The notes beneath the pieces were generated by a model. The model searched no databases and was not told the origin of the DNA. It saw nothing but the letters and a program-made list of their open reading frames with translations. Positions 1 through 9,520 of a DNA stretch of 64,000 nucleotides are shown piece after piece. The translations under genes and the position numbers were made by a program. The stretch is from Streptomyces sp. LUP47B (GTDB lineage Bacteria > Actinomycetota > Actinomycetes > Streptomycetales > Streptomycetaceae): positions 767,836 through 831,835 of the forward strand of contig NZ_MJAH01000001.1 in the NCBI RefSeq assembly GCF_001746295.1, written 5' to 3'. The first letter of the stretch is position 1. Each line of letters opens with the position of its first letter.

Positions 1-184
1 CCTGCGGCAGGTACTCCCACTGGATGCCGGTGTGCAGGACAAACAGGATCCCGCACAGCGCCTTCCGGTCCGGAATGCGTGGCCGGCCCTCCACCAGCTT
101 CGGGCCCGGCTGCGGCAGCAACGGTTCGATGAGCGACCACAGTTCGTCTGAGACGATCCACGGACGCGACTCCCTCTTTCCCAC
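1..184 (-). pseudogene. IS5-family transposase, N-terminal part (cut by window edge)
   Basis: Read on the minus strand from a GTG at 184, this gives about 61 residues typical of the N-terminus of IS5-family transposases: a basic start, the PWIVSDELW helix, PLLPQPGPK, GRPRIPDRKALCGILFVL and TGIQWEYLP. This is the DUF4096-like region that precedes the DDE domain. The catalytic part lies beyond the left edge, so it cannot be seen whether the element is intact. An in-frame stop at 215-217 limits upstream extension. The AT-richer sequence at 190-250 is probably the end of the element, but no terminal repeat can be confirmed with one end only. Confidence 0.8.
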
Positions 185-574
185 GACCAGACCAACGAAC
201 AACCAGACCAACAGTCACATGATCAACAGCTTCTGTTAGGACCTCTAAGCGAGAAGTACGTAAGGACGGTTTCATCGCGCCTGACATCCCTTCGTCACTT
301 TGTGCTGCCAAAAGTGCTGCGCCCCACCGGATGCCCCACCCGCAGCCCGATATACGCGGCCCTCGGCGGCCGAGTCCCGCACCGGACAGTCCGCGGGTGC
401 GGCACAAGCACAGAACAAGACACCTTGTCCTGCGTACTATCACTACGACAGCGGCGTGCGGCAGCAACTGACACCGCATCAGCGGACGCAGACGAGACAG
501 CACGCCCATCGGATTTCGCGGAGGCCGCAGGCCCGCGCACTGCGGGCCACGGCCCCAGGAAGAGGTGCGAGCCC
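185..574. other. Intergenic stretch with a hairpin
   Basis: This stretch holds the end of the IS5 element and the leader of the downstream DNA-binding protein gene. The only clear structure is an inverted repeat at 530-548 (GGCCCGC and GCGGGCC around a 5-nt loop), about 25 nt before the start codon. It could be a 5'UTR hairpin or a protein site. No convincing gene is seen: reading frames here lack recognisable motifs. Confidence 0.4.
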
Positions 575-1189
575 ATGTCCGAAATCGCCCCCGGCACCAC
601 TCAGTTGACCTCCCAGTACGGCAACCAGGTGGCCGGCGACCTCGAACGCAACCTCAAGGAACAAGAGCGCCTCAGCGGCGAAATCGAAGCACTCCAGGGT
701 CAGTTGGCCGCTCTGCGGCAGGACCACACAGTCCTGCTGAACATCCGGCAGGTCCTGGGCACGCCAACGGCAGCCGACTCGCCGACCACCCCACCAGGCG
801 CGGTGGTGCCCGCTCCCCGTAAGAAGGCCGCCGTCTCGGACAAGCGGACGGGCACCCGGAAATCCACCGCACCGGCCGGAAAGCGGACCGGAAAGAAGGC
901 AGCCGCCAAGGCTTCGGCCGTACGGTCGGAGACCACCCTCGTCGACCTTGTCCGAGAGCATCTGACCGGCCAGAGGGAACCCCGCTCGGCGGCCGAGATC
1001 TCCACCGCGCTCGGACGTCAGCACCCCGAGCGTACGATCAAGGCCACCGTCGTGCGCACCACACTCGAGGGACTCGTGGCCAGGAACCAGGCCCAGCGCA
1101 CCAAGCAGGGATCCTCGGTCTTCTACACCTCACCCGACGCGAGCGAACCCGCCGCGCAGACCGAGGACAGCTCCCGGCAAGCGGACTGA
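575..1189 (+). CDS. Coiled-coil and winged-helix DNA-binding protein
   Basis: A 204-residue protein. Residues about 20-60 form a heptad-rich coiled coil (LKEQERLSGEIEALQGQL). Residues about 80-125 are a Lys/Ala/Pro-rich basic linker like that of histone H1-like actinobacterial proteins. Residues about 125-185 look like a winged helix (LVDLVREHL, SAAEISTALG, TIKATVVRTTLEGLVARN). The frame is open from 302, but the ATG at 575 follows AGGTGCGAG and begins the conserved-looking part. I infer a nucleoid-associated or regulatory role from layout only; no specific family is recognised. It converges on the PAP2 gene. Confidence 0.75.
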   Translation: MSEIAPGTTQLTSQYGNQVAGDLERNLKEQERLSGEIEALQGQLAALRQDHTVLLNIRQVLGTPTAADSPTTPPGAVVPAPRKKAAVSDKRTGTRKSTAPAGKRTGKKAAAKASAVRSETTLVDLVREHLTGQREPRSAAEISTALGRQHPERTIKATVVRTTLEGLVARNQAQRTKQGSSVFYTSPDASEPAAQTEDSSRQAD

Positions 1190-1211
1190 CGAACGCCGCG
1201 CCGAGGGTCGT

Positions 1212-1826
1212 TCAGCCGGCCGGCCGTGAGGGTCGGAAACCGCCCCCGCCCCGTCCCTGCCATCCGGCGGCCGCGAGGACCGCGGCCGCCGCTCCGGTGC
1301 CCAATACGGCACCGGCGACCACGTCGCCCGGATAGTGCACCCCGGTGTGGATCCGTGAGTAGCCCACCGCGCAGGCCAACAGGCCCAGCGGCACCGTGGC
1401 GACGGGAAGCGCGGGCCCCACCGCCGCCGCGAAGGCGACCGCGGACGCCGTGTGCCCCGAGGGGAAGGACGCGGACTCCGGCATCGGCACGTGCCGCCCC
1501 GGAAACGGCGAGTCCTCGGCCCGGTGCGGACGGGGCCGGCGGACCAGGCGCTTGCCGAGCATGTTCGCGCTCGCCGAGGCGACACCGATGGCCGCGACTC
1601 CGAGGGCGGCGGCGCGCCGGGGCCGGCCGGGGCACAGGGCGAGCAGTCCGGCGATCGTGAACGAGATCTTGGAGTGGTCCGCCGCGGCCGACAGCCGGCG
1701 CAGGGCGTAGTCCAGGGCCGGTGTCCTGGTGACCGTCACGGCCTCGTACAGCGCCTGGTCGAGGGCGGCGAGATCCCGCAACAGCGCGCGAGGGGTCGGC
1801 TGTTGGCGCTGTGGTCGGTCAAGCAT
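1212..1826 (-). CDS. PAP2-superfamily membrane phosphatase
   Basis: A 204-residue type 2 phosphatidic acid phosphatase-like protein. The three phosphatase motifs are visible in order: KRLVRRPRP (KX6RP-like), PSGHTAS, and SRIHTGVHYPGDV (SRX5HX3D). Between them are hydrophobic segments rich in Ala, Gly and Leu, so it should be an integral membrane lipid or polyprenyl phosphate phosphatase. The ATG at 1826 overlaps the stop of the upstream kinase gene (ATGCTTGA), which indicates translational coupling. A kinase that makes phosphatidic acid and a phosphatase that removes phosphate from such lipids form a plausible lipid-turnover pair; the exact substrate is not known. Confidence 0.88.
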   Translation of the reverse strand: MLDRPQRQQPTPRALLRDLAALDQALYEAVTVTRTPALDYALRRLSAAADHSKISFTIAGLLALCPGRPRRAAALGVAAIGVASASANMLGKRLVRRPRPHRAEDSPFPGRHVPMPESASFPSGHTASAVAFAAAVGPALPVATVPLGLLACAVGYSRIHTGVHYPGDVVAGAVLGTGAAAAVLAAAGWQGRGGGGFRPSRPAG

Positions 1827-3168
1827 CGCTCTGCTCCTGGTTCTTGACGGCCGGGAAGGGAGTCCGGAAGAGGGCCAGTCGGACGACACGGCGCCAGTCG
1901 ACGGACGGGGCGGTGTACGGCGCGCCGGGACGGTTTCTCGGTACCCGAACCCGCAGGGCCCTGGGTCGTACGGTGCACACGACCGGCGGGGGCAGCAGCA
2001 GCGCTTCGCCGTCCACGGCCACCGGGATGGTCTCCGCGTCGGCCTCGACGACCACCCGCCGCGGGGTCGACGTGGTGATTCCGCTGGCGCGTTCGCCCCG
2101 CAGCGCGAGTTCGGCGGCCTGTGCCGGGCCCTCGATCCGCAGGCTGATCACACCGAGTCGGCCTCCGTCCAGGTGGGATCTTCGCCCGCCGCCCATCGGG
2201 CCGGCCTGTACGTAGGGGTTGTTGCTCACCAGCAGCGCGTGCGGGGCTTCGAGGCGCTGGTCGTCCGCCGTGGCGGTCAACTGTGCTCCGACCTCGCCGG
2301 CCAGCAGGTCCGGCAGCAGGTCGAGGGTGGTGGACGCCTTGGCCTCGCGGTACTCGGGCCTTTGCACGATCTCCGCGTACGTCCCGAACGAGACCGTATT
2401 AACGAAGGGCCGACCCGCCACGTCGCCCAGATCGACACGGATCTCCACGCCGTGCGAGAGAGCCTTGAGGCCGCTCGCCGGATCGTCGCGGTCCAGGCCC
2501 AGGTCCATCGCGAAGTGGTTGCGGGTCCCGGCGGCGAGGACCACGAACGGCACGTCGTGTTCGGCGGCCACCGCCGCGACCAGCGCCTGGGTGCCGTCGC
2601 CGCCGGCCACGCCGAGCAGGTCCGCGCCCTCGGCGACGGCCTGGCGAGCCAGCGCCGCCGGATCGGGGCTGTTGTCCACGTCGAGCAGGATCACCCGGGC
2701 ACCCAACGCCTCGGCCTGCTCCACGAGGCCGTGCTCGGCGACCTTTCCGCCGCCCGACAGCGGATTCATGATCAGCACCGGTCTGCGGGGCGGACGGACC
2801 GGATGCGAGCGCATGCCACGGGGTGAGCGCAGCCGGCGCAGTGCGCTTCTCGCGCAGGCCAGTGCCGCCGCCCACAGACCCAGCGCCGCCGCCGCGAACG
2901 GCCACAGGCCGGATACCGCGTACAGGACCAGGACGGCGACGGGCGCGGCGACGGCCAGCAGGGCGCCGCACAGACGCGCCACACCCCGATGTGCCAGGGC
3001 CCACCAGATGCCCGCGCCGGCCAGGGCGATGCCCACCAGCCCCAGCAGCGGCACCAGCCACTGGCCCGCGGCCACGACCGCCGCGACCACGCCTGCCAGG
3101 CAGAGCAGAGCCAGCCGGGCCAGCGTCCGCGCCGCAGTGCCGGAGCCGTCCGGCTCCACCTCGTTCAT
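1819..3168 (-). CDS. Diacylglycerol/sphingosine kinase-family lipid kinase
   Basis: A 449-residue protein. The first about 110 residues carry several hydrophobic segments and look like membrane anchors. The catalytic DAGK domain starts around residue 130 with LIMNPLSGGGK and has the nucleotide-binding motif GVAGGDGTQALVA and the motif AAGTRNHFAMDLGL. The C-terminal half holds the beta-sandwich expected of YegS/DgkB-type kinases. It probably phosphorylates diacylglycerol or a related lipid at the membrane. The gene precedes and overlaps the PAP2 phosphatase gene by 8 nt. No strong ribosome site is seen before the ATG at 3168, so the start is likely but not certain. Confidence 0.88.
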   Translation of the reverse strand: MNEVEPDGSGTAARTLARLALLCLAGVVAAVVAAGQWLVPLLGLVGIALAGAGIWWALAHRGVARLCGALLAVAAPVAVLVLYAVSGLWPFAAAALGLWAAALACARSALRRLRSPRGMRSHPVRPPRRPVLIMNPLSGGGKVAEHGLVEQAEALGARVILLDVDNSPDPAALARQAVAEGADLLGVAGGDGTQALVAAVAAEHDVPFVVLAAGTRNHFAMDLGLDRDDPASGLKALSHGVEIRVDLGDVAGRPFVNTVSFGTYAEIVQRPEYREAKASTTLDLLPDLLAGEVGAQLTATADDQRLEAPHALLVSNNPYVQAGPMGGGRRSHLDGGRLGVISLRIEGPAQAAELALRGERASGITTSTPRRVVVEADAETIPVAVDGEALLLPPPVVCTVRPRALRVRVPRNRPGAPYTAPSVDWRRVVRLALFRTPFPAVKNQEQSDA

Positions 3169-3247
3169 CGTCCGGGTCGCCTCTCACGGATCGGTGGCCC
3201 AACGATCTCATGTTGTCGGTATTGGTGCCGCCCCGGTCCACTGTGGT

Positions 3248-4906
3248 TCAGCGGGTCACCACATGTCGCTCATCGGGGACGCAGTGGGTCATGGTCAGTC
3301 CCTCGACGTCGCGCGGCGGGTTCTTGCCGAGGTTCGCCAACCGCTTGCGGTCCTCGTCGGTGAGGTCCTGGCCGGCCAGCGGCTCGAGCCCGGCGACGTC
3401 CTCCGGGCTGATGCCGAGCCCGTCTCCGACCCGCAGGCCCAGGTCGTTCTCGACCAGCAGGAAGTGCCACACCATGCGCTCCTGCACGGGCCGGTCGCAC
3501 TGGGCGATCAGGTCGGTGAGGTTCTTCACCAGGTCGTCGCGCTCCCACTCCTCCAGGAGCAGGTACCGCTGGCCCGCCTGAAGGTAGTCGTTGGTGCGGG
3601 GGATGCGCTTGCGGGTGAGCCGGCCGTGGATCTCGGGGCCCTGTTCGTCGTGGGTCGGGTACTGCGCCTCGCGCAGGCCTCCGGTGATGGACGGCTCGTA
3701 GTTGACGTGCGGGTTCTCGCCCGCACCGTCCACGTGGTAGGTCATCTGGCCGTCGCGCTGGTTGGTCCGCACGTCGGCGTTCTTGGCCTGGTTGACGGGC
3801 AACTGGAGGTAGTTCGGACCGACCCGATGGCGCTGGGTGTCGCTGTAGGAGAAGGTCCGGCCCACGAGCATCTTGTCGTCGGAAAAGTCCAGTCCGTCGA
3901 CGAGGACTCCGGTGCCGAAGGAGATCTGCTCGTTCTCGGCGAAGAAGTTGTCCGGCATCCGGTCGAGCACCATCCGGCCCACCGGCTTCGGCGGGAACTC
4001 CTGCTCGGGCCAGGTCTTCGTGTCGTCGAGCGGGTCGAAGTCCAGCTCGGGGTGATCGTGGTCGTCCATCATCTGGACCAGCAGCTCCCACTCGGGGTAC
4101 TCCCCGCGGGCGACCGCCTCGTACAGGTCCTTGGTGGCGTGGCCGAGCGAGTCGGCCTGCACGTTGGCGGAGTCCTCCTCGGTCATCGAGCGGACGCCGA
4201 GTTTGGGCATCCAGTGGTATTTGACCAGCTTGGTCTCGCCGTCGGCGTTGACCCACTTGTAGGTGTTGACGCCGAAGCCCTGCATGTGGCGGTAGTCCGC
4301 GGGGATGCCACGCGGGCTGAACAGGTTGACCAGCATGTGCATCGACTCCGGTGTCTGCGACATGAAGTCGAAGATGCGGCGCGGCTGCTGTTCGAAGGTG
4401 ACCGGGTCGGGTTTGAGGGCGTGGATGACGTCCGGGAACTTGATCGCGTCCCGGATGAAGAAGACACCCAGATTGTTGCCCACCAGGTCCCAGTTGCCGT
4501 CCTCGGTGTAGAACTTCACGGCGAAGCCGCGCGGGTCACGGGCGGCCTCGGAGGAGTCGCGCCCGCCGATGACGGTGGAGAAGCGGACCGCCAGGTCGGT
4601 GCGCTTGCCGCGGTCCTGGAACAGTTTGGCCCGGGTGTACCGGTTGATCGGCTCATCGCCCCAGGCGCCGTAGGACTCGAAGTAGCCGTAGGCGGTCACA
4701 CCGCGAGCGTGGACGACGCGCTCGGGGATGCGTTCCCGGTCGAAATGGCTGATCTTCTCGAGGAACTGGTAGTTCTCCAGCGTGGCGGGCCCGCGGGCGC
4801 CGACGGTGCGCTGGTTCTGGTTGTCGTGGACCGGGTGGCCCTGGCGGTTGGTGAGCACCTTGCGGTCGTCCGCCGGAGCGGGACCGTTAGCGGACACGTC
4901 CGTCAT
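3248..4906 (-). CDS. Monofunctional haem catalase
   Basis: A 552-residue catalase that disproportionates hydrogen peroxide to water and oxygen. The distal haem His is His66 in PERVVHARG. The active-site Asn is about residue 144 in [11 protein letters not shown]. The proximal haem-ligand Tyr is Tyr354 in [17 protein letters not shown]. The length is somewhat above that of typical small-subunit clade enzymes (about 480-500) but well below large-subunit HPII types. The C-terminus carries the NADPH-binding-region-like segment. No signal peptide is present, so it is cytoplasmic. No regulator gene is adjacent, so control cannot be assigned. Confidence 0.95.
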   Translation of the reverse strand: MTDVSANGPAPADDRKVLTNRQGHPVHDNQNQRTVGARGPATLENYQFLEKISHFDRERIPERVVHARGVTAYGYFESYGAWGDEPINRYTRAKLFQDRGKRTDLAVRFSTVIGGRDSSEAARDPRGFAVKFYTEDGNWDLVGNNLGVFFIRDAIKFPDVIHALKPDPVTFEQQPRRIFDFMSQTPESMHMLVNLFSPRGIPADYRHMQGFGVNTYKWVNADGETKLVKYHWMPKLGVRSMTEEDSANVQADSLGHATKDLYEAVARGEYPEWELLVQMMDDHDHPELDFDPLDDTKTWPEQEFPPKPVGRMVLDRMPDNFFAENEQISFGTGVLVDGLDFSDDKMLVGRTFSYSDTQRHRVGPNYLQLPVNQAKNADVRTNQRDGQMTYHVDGAGENPHVNYEPSITGGLREAQYPTHDEQGPEIHGRLTRKRIPRTNDYLQAGQRYLLLEEWERDDLVKNLTDLIAQCDRPVQERMVWHFLLVENDLGLRVGDGLGISPEDVAGLEPLAGQDLTDEDRKRLANLGKNPPRDVEGLTMTHCVPDERHVVTR

Positions 4907-5023
4907 GGTCAGGGACTCCTTGGTTCTCGGGTTCTCGGCGGGTGGGAGCCCCAGGCACAGCGGGCGCCCCCGGCCGGTGTTCGGCGGATCACCCGAGTAC
5001 CCGGTCGGCTCGCGCCACTCACC

Positions 5024-5254
5024 TCACGCGTCCGCCATCAGTGCGTCGTCGTCGGGGCGGGCGCCGGACAGCTGACGGCGGGCAGCGGCCAGGGCGGAGT
5101 CGACGTCACGGGTGCCCGTGGCGATGCACAGGGTGTACGACACGTCCTCGAGGCGCTGCCGCGCCCCGGCGCTGCCCTCCTCCGCGTGCAGAACACGCAG
5201 CGCCTCGTAGCGCTCGAGCAGGTCGGTCAGAAGGGCGGGGTGGGCCATGAGCAT
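5024..5254 (-). CDS. DUF5133 small protein
   Basis: A 76-residue protein of the Streptomyces DUF5133 type, recognised from the MAHPALLTDLLERYEALRVL opening and the LEDVSYTLCIATGTRDVDSAL core. The frame opens at an ATG at 5269, but a GGAGGAG sequence lies between that codon and the ATG at 5254, so 5254 is chosen as the start. It is helical and soluble; its function is unknown. It stands alone about 120 nt upstream of the catalase gene on the same strand and could be co-transcribed with it. Confidence 0.8.
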   Translation of the reverse strand: MLMAHPALLTDLLERYEALRVLHAEEGSAGARQRLEDVSYTLCIATGTRDVDSALAAARRQLSGARPDDDALMADA

Positions 5255-5484
5255 GATTCGCTCCTCCATCTGCGCAGGGGAGTGAGGGCGGTCGCATCCG
5301 CCGCGTCACTCGGACTGTCGCGGGAGAGGCCTCGGCGGACGCACCAAGGAGGGCCGCATTCGGCCGCTTCCGCGGTGGGCCTGTGATCCCAAGCACCTGC
5401 CGCCCGTCTGCCCGGGCCTTCCCGGCCCAAACCCGCCTCCCGTTCACCTCTTTTCCCGGCACGGGTCCGCCGGTAGATCCGCCA

Positions 5485-5676
5485 TCAGCTGTTGCCGCGC
5501 GGGCCGCCCAGCGGGCGTGCCGGACGGCGGACGGCGGCCGTGCGGGCGCGCACGTCGGGGTGCCACAGCCGTACGCTGCCGTCGATGCCGCTGCCGACGG
5601 GGGTCCGCCCGGCGGGCGCGACGGTCATGCCCCACACCGGGCCGGTGGACCGGTCACGGCTGACGGTCTCGGTCAT
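5485..5676 (-). pseudogene. Orphan WD40-repeat fragment
   Basis: A 63-residue reading frame whose middle is a single WD40 blade: GPVWGMTVAPAGRTPVGSGIDG followed by SVRLWHP. Complete WD40 proteins need several blades, so this is most likely the remaining end of a larger beta-propeller protein. The remaining C-terminal sequence is low-complexity and Arg-rich. It starts 20 nt downstream of the DUF4097 gene stop on the same strand. It could still be translated as a short protein, but no function can be proposed. Confidence 0.45.
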
Positions 5677-5696
5677 CCGTCTGCCCTCGTGCCGGG

Positions 5697-6461
5697 TCAG
5701 TCCCGGCGGGCGTCGACATCGCCGTTGACCGTGGTCAGGGTCATGGTGTGGTTCCGGTCGGCGCGCTGTGCCGGCACGCCCACCGTGGCGCGGCCGTTGT
5801 CGGTGGAGGCGGTGACCCGGTAGGCCGGGCTGTCGTGGGGCACGGTGACGTCGACCGAGCCGTTGACGGTCGCGGCGCTGACGCCCGACGGGACTGCGGC
5901 GCATCCCACCACCACGTCGCCGTTCGTGGTGGCCGCGTGCACCCGCTCCGCCGCCACGCTCGTCGCGCGCACCGAGCCGTTGCGGGTCGACAGCCGTACG
6001 TCGGCGTCATCGCGTCCGGAACGGGTCACCGTCACATCTCCGTTGACGGTCGTGATGTCCAGCGCGGCGCCGACGCCGGCCACGTCGACGCCGGCGTTGC
6101 GGGCGGTGGCCGTGACGCTCACACCGTCGGGGATCTCCACGTACGGCATCCGGGGGCAGCCCTCGTCGCCCGCGGTCCGGTCGGCGCACGACAGGTCTAG
6201 CGTCCACACCTTTCCGCGATGGGACCAGTGCTGGTCGACGCGGTCGTCGACGGTGACGCCGCGGCCGTCGGCCGGGCGCAGCCGCAGGCCGTTGTCGGTG
6301 GCGATCACCACGTGGTCTCCGGACCCCGCCGCGCGGAAGGCTCCCGCCGCCTGCGGGCCGCCGGATTCCCCGCCGCCGTCGTCGCTGCACGCCCCGGCGA
6401 GGGGCAGCAGCGCCAGTACCACCATCAGGCGCGTCAGGCGCCGTGTCGGCATCGCCTTCAT
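5697..6461 (-). CDS. DUF4097-family beta-strand-repeat lipoprotein
   Basis: A 254-residue exported protein. Its N-terminus is a lipoprotein signal: RRLTRLMVVLALLPLAGACS, with the predicted lipidated Cys inside LAGAC. The rest is made of repeated short beta strands with the recurring pattern (T/A)xNGxVxV, for example TTVNGDVTVTRSG, STRNGSVRATS, ATTNGDVVVG, ATVNGSVDVTV and TTVNGDVDAR. This is the hallmark of the DUF4097 (DUF4098-like) single-stranded beta-helix family. Such proteins are extracytoplasmic and structural; no enzymatic function is known. Two starts are possible, at 6461 and 6452; 6461 is preferred because GAGG lies at the right distance. Confidence 0.8.
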   Translation of the reverse strand: MKAMPTRRLTRLMVVLALLPLAGACSDDGGGESGGPQAAGAFRAAGSGDHVVIATDNGLRLRPADGRGVTVDDRVDQHWSHRGKVWTLDLSCADRTAGDEGCPRMPYVEIPDGVSVTATARNAGVDVAGVGAALDITTVNGDVTVTRSGRDDADVRLSTRNGSVRATSVAAERVHAATTNGDVVVGCAAVPSGVSAATVNGSVDVTVPHDSPAYRVTASTDNGRATVGVPAQRADRNHTMTLTTVNGDVDARRD

Positions 6462-6529
6462 ACAGCCTCGGATGCCCCGGTTCGCCGTAGCCATGGCAGA
6501 GACGGACGGCGGGGCCGAACCCTCCGGGT

Positions 6530-7657
6530 CTACGGCACCGGGACCGAGTCCGTCTCCGTCGCCCCCTCCGCCGCGAGCGCCTTGTTGCGGCGCACGGAGG
6601 ACCAGAAGGACCAGCCGATCAGGACGACACCGACGAGACCGGTGATGATCTCGTTGATCTGGTACTGGATGGTGACCATGAGGATCACCGCGAGGGCGCC
6701 GATCGCGTAGTGGGCGCCGTGCTCCAGGTAGACGTAGTCGTCGAGGGTGCCCTGGCGGACCAGGTACACGGTCAGGGACCGGACGTACATCGCGCCGATG
6801 CCGAGGCCCAGCGCCATCAGGACGATGTCGTTGGTGATGGCGAACGCGCCGATCACGCCGTCGAAGGAGAACGAGGCGTCGAGGACCTCGAGGTAGAGGA
6901 ACATGAAGAACGCCGCCTGGCCTGCCAGCTTGACCGGCGAACGGGTCCCGCCGGAGCGTTCGGCCTCCTCCTCCTCGCGTTCCTCGTCCTCTTCGAGCCT
7001 GTTCTCGAAGTAGCCGGAGAGGCCGCCGACGACCATGTAGGTGATCAGACCCGCGATACCGGAGATCAGGACGGTCTGCGCCTTGTCGGCGTGCGCGCCG
7101 CCGTGCTGGTGGGCGTGGGTCGCGAAGGTGAACGCGGTGACCAGCAGCACGATCAGGGCGATGCAGACCGACAGCATGTCGACCTTGCCGAGCTTGGCCA
7201 GCGGCCGCTCCAGCCAGGCCAGCCACTTGATGTCCCGGTCCTCGAAGATGAAGTCCAGGAAGATCATCAACAGGAACATGCCACCGAACGCGGCGATCGC
7301 CGGGTGCGCGTCGGTGACGAGCTGCTGGTAACGGTCCTTGTCGGTCAAGGCCAGCTGGACCGCGTCGTACGGATTGAGCTTCGCGGTGATGGCGACGATC
7401 ACGACCGGGAAGACCAGCCGCATGCCGAACACGGCGATCAGAACGCCGACCGTGAGGAAGATCTTCTGCCAGAAGGTGTTCATCTTCTTCAGAATTCCGG
7501 CGTTGACCACCGCGTTGTCGAACGACAGCGAGATCTCCAGCACGGCCAGGATCGCCACGACGCCGAACGCGGCCCAGCCGTCGTACAGCACTCCTGCGGC
7601 CAGGCCGAGCGCGGTGACCGCGAAAGCCCAGCGAAAGGTCTTCAGAATCACTGGCAC
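6530..7657 (-). CDS. DUF475 (TerC-like) integral membrane protein
   Basis: A protein of about 375 residues with seven or more hydrophobic segments. It has the TerC/DUF475 signatures LEISLSFDNAVVNAG near the N-terminus and LEVLDASFSFDGVIGAFAI in the second half; the Asp residues in these inverted motifs are thought to bind metal in the TerC group. A charged loop (NRLEEDEEREEEEAER) separates the halves. The family is linked to metal-ion export or tellurite-type stress, but here no ter genes are adjacent. The start could be TTG 7660, GTG 7657 or GTG 7651; AGGA lies just upstream of all three. Confidence 0.85.
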   Translation of the reverse strand: MPVILKTFRWAFAVTALGLAAGVLYDGWAAFGVVAILAVLEISLSFDNAVVNAGILKKMNTFWQKIFLTVGVLIAVFGMRLVFPVVIVAITAKLNPYDAVQLALTDKDRYQQLVTDAHPAIAAFGGMFLLMIFLDFIFEDRDIKWLAWLERPLAKLGKVDMLSVCIALIVLLVTAFTFATHAHQHGGAHADKAQTVLISGIAGLITYMVVGGLSGYFENRLEEDEEREEEEAERSGGTRSPVKLAGQAAFFMFLYLEVLDASFSFDGVIGAFAITNDIVLMALGLGIGAMYVRSLTVYLVRQGTLDDYVYLEHGAHYAIGALAVILMVTIQYQINEIITGLVGVVLIGWSFWSSVRRNKALAAEGATETDSVPVP

Positions 7658-7711
7658 CAAGTCCTGTCTTCGGGCGGTCGCCCGGGTGGTGGGCGCAAAC
7701 GGCCCGTGGGG

Positions 7712-9520
7712 TCACGGGCGTTGTCTATCACGGTCGTCCGTCGCCCAGGTGGCGCGGGGTACCGACGCGGGCTCCCTGCGGGTGTCGGACCAGCTGTCGG
7801 GATCATGTTCGGAGGGGGCTCGTACGGCGAGGAGGGCGACGTCGTCGTCGTTGGTGACGTCTCGGACCCGGCGCAGCACCTGGTCGGTGAAGGAGGCCAG
7901 CGGGCGGTGGGCGAGGGCGGCGGCGTGTCTGCGCAGGCGCTCCAGGCCCTCGTCGAGGGTCTGGCCGGGCGCCTCGATCAGGCCGTCGGTGTACAGCAGC
8001 AGCGTGGAGCCGGGCGGCAGCGGGGTGGTCGCTTCGGTACGCGGTGTACGGACTCCGGTGCCCAGGAGGATGCCGTGGCCGTCGGTCAGGAAACGGGCCA
8101 GGCCGTCGTGGCTGATCAGCAGGGGTGGCGGGTGGCCGGCGTTGGTCCAGGACAGCTCCCAGTGGCCGTCGTCCCGCTCCTCCACCCGGGCGAAGATCGT
8201 GGTGGCCATGGTGACGTCGGTGATGTGCATGACCGCCTCGTCGAGCCGGGCGACGATCCGGCTCGGGGGTTCCTGGTGGGCCCAGGCGTAGGCGCGGAGC
8301 ATGTTGCGCAGTTGCGCCATGCCGGCCGCCGCCTCCAGGTCGTGGCCGACGACGTCTCCGACCGCCAGTGCGGTGGCGCCGTCGGAGAGGGAGAAGGCGT
8401 CGTACCAGTCGCCGCCGACCTGTGAGGCATCGGGAGCGGGCAGGTAGCGGGCCGTCATCTGCAGTCCGGGAACCCGCGGCATCTGGGGCAGCAGGTGGTT
8501 CTGCATGGTCTCGGCGACCTTGCGCTGACGCTGGTACAGACGCGCGTTGTCCAGGGCCAGGCCGGCGCGGCGGGCGATGTCCTCCAGCAGGGGGAGATCG
8601 GCGGTGGTGAAGTCCACCGGATCCTTGGTGCGGCCCAGGGTCAGTGCGCCCAGGACCGCGCGGGTGCTGCGAATGGGGGCGATGGCGGCGGAACGGATAC
8701 CGGTGGCCTCGAACAGGCGGTGCTGTTCCACCGCGATACCGGAGTCCGGTTCCTGCTGGTAGGTCTGCGGACCGGCCAGCGTCGAGGCGACCCCGCGCAG
8801 GGCCCTGGACAGGGGCATCGGCGAATCCTCCGGGACCGGCGGCATCGGTCCCTGAAGATCCTCGTGGTGCACCAGGGTGTCGTTCTCCCCGTGGACGACG
8901 GCAGCGCGCCACACCTCGTCGCGCTCGGTGATCAGATCGACGACGGCCCAGTCCGCCAGCCGGGGCACCACCAGTGCCAGCAGCCGGCGCAGCGTCTCCT
9001 CGGCGTCGAGAGTGGACGTCAGCCGGGTGGTGGTCTCGGCCAGCAGCGCGAGCCGCTCGAGTTCCGGCAGCGGATCGGCCGGCGTCTCGAGTCGTCTGGC
9101 GGTCTCCGGCGGGCGCTGGGCGTGGACGAGCACGAGCGTGCCGGCTTCCCGGCCGTCCACGACGTACGGCGTGATCATCCAGGACACGGGCAGCAAGGAG
9201 CCGTCCCCGCACTCGAAGTAATCCCCGTCGGCCTGCGCGGTGCGCCCGGCGTGGAAGGCCTGCCGCATGTCGCACCGGCTCCTCGGCAAGTGGTGGCCGT
9301 GGGCGTCCCGGTGCAGCAGGTCGTGCGCGTCGCGGCCGAGGAACTCCTCGGCGGGCCGGACCAGCAGCTGTTCGGCGTGGGCGTTGACGGCGAGGACGCT
9401 GCCCTCCTCGTCCACGACGTACGCCGCGGTCCCGATGGCCTCCAGGGCCTCCGTGAGTCCCCCGGCGGGTATGGCCGGGTATCGTCTCTCGGGGGTCGCC
9501 GCGTCCTCCGCGCCTGTCAT
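7712..9520 (-). CDS. PAS-GAF-SpoIIE serine/threonine phosphatase
   Basis: A 602-residue signalling phosphatase. Residues about 25-135 form a PAS domain (AYVVDEEGSVLAVNAHAEQLL). Residues about 160-335 form a GAF domain. Residues about 350-565 are a PP2C/SpoIIE domain with QVGGDWYDAFSL, AVGDVVGHDLEAA and LLLYTDGLIEA, which keep the metal-binding Asp residues. Such proteins dephosphorylate anti-anti-sigma factors and so release sigma factors; the partner is not in this window's immediate surroundings. The frame extends upstream, but the ATG at 9520 is preceded by GAGGGAGAC and fits the domain start. It is cytoplasmic. Confidence 0.92.
   Translation of the reverse strand: MTGAEDAATPERRYPAIPAGGLTEALEAIGTAAYVVDEEGSVLAVNAHAEQLLVRPAEEFLGRDAHDLLHRDAHGHHLPRSRCDMRQAFHAGRTAQADGDYFECGDGSLLPVSWMITPYVVDGREAGTLVLVHAQRPPETARRLETPADPLPELERLALLAETTTRLTSTLDAEETLRRLLALVVPRLADWAVVDLITERDEVWRAAVVHGENDTLVHHEDLQGPMPPVPEDSPMPLSRALRGVASTLAGPQTYQQEPDSGIAVEQHRLFEATGIRSAAIAPIRSTRAVLGALTLGRTKDPVDFTTADLPLLEDIARRAGLALDNARLYQRQRKVAETMQNHLLPQMPRVPGLQMTARYLPAPDASQVGGDWYDAFSLSDGATALAVGDVVGHDLEAAAGMAQLRNMLRAYAWAHQEPPSRIVARLDEAVMHITDVTMATTIFARVEERDDGHWELSWTNAGHPPPLLISHDGLARFLTDGHGILLGTGVRTPRTEATTPLPPGSTLLLYTDGLIEAPGQTLDEGLERLRRHAAALAHRPLASFTDQVLRRVRDVTNDDDVALLAVRAPSEHDPDSWSDTRREPASVPRATWATDDRDRQRP

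Noticed and set aside
2219..5386. A long plus-strand frame across the lipid kinase and catalase genes
   Set aside because: It is opposite two well-supported minus-strand genes. The translation is repetitive and has no motif.
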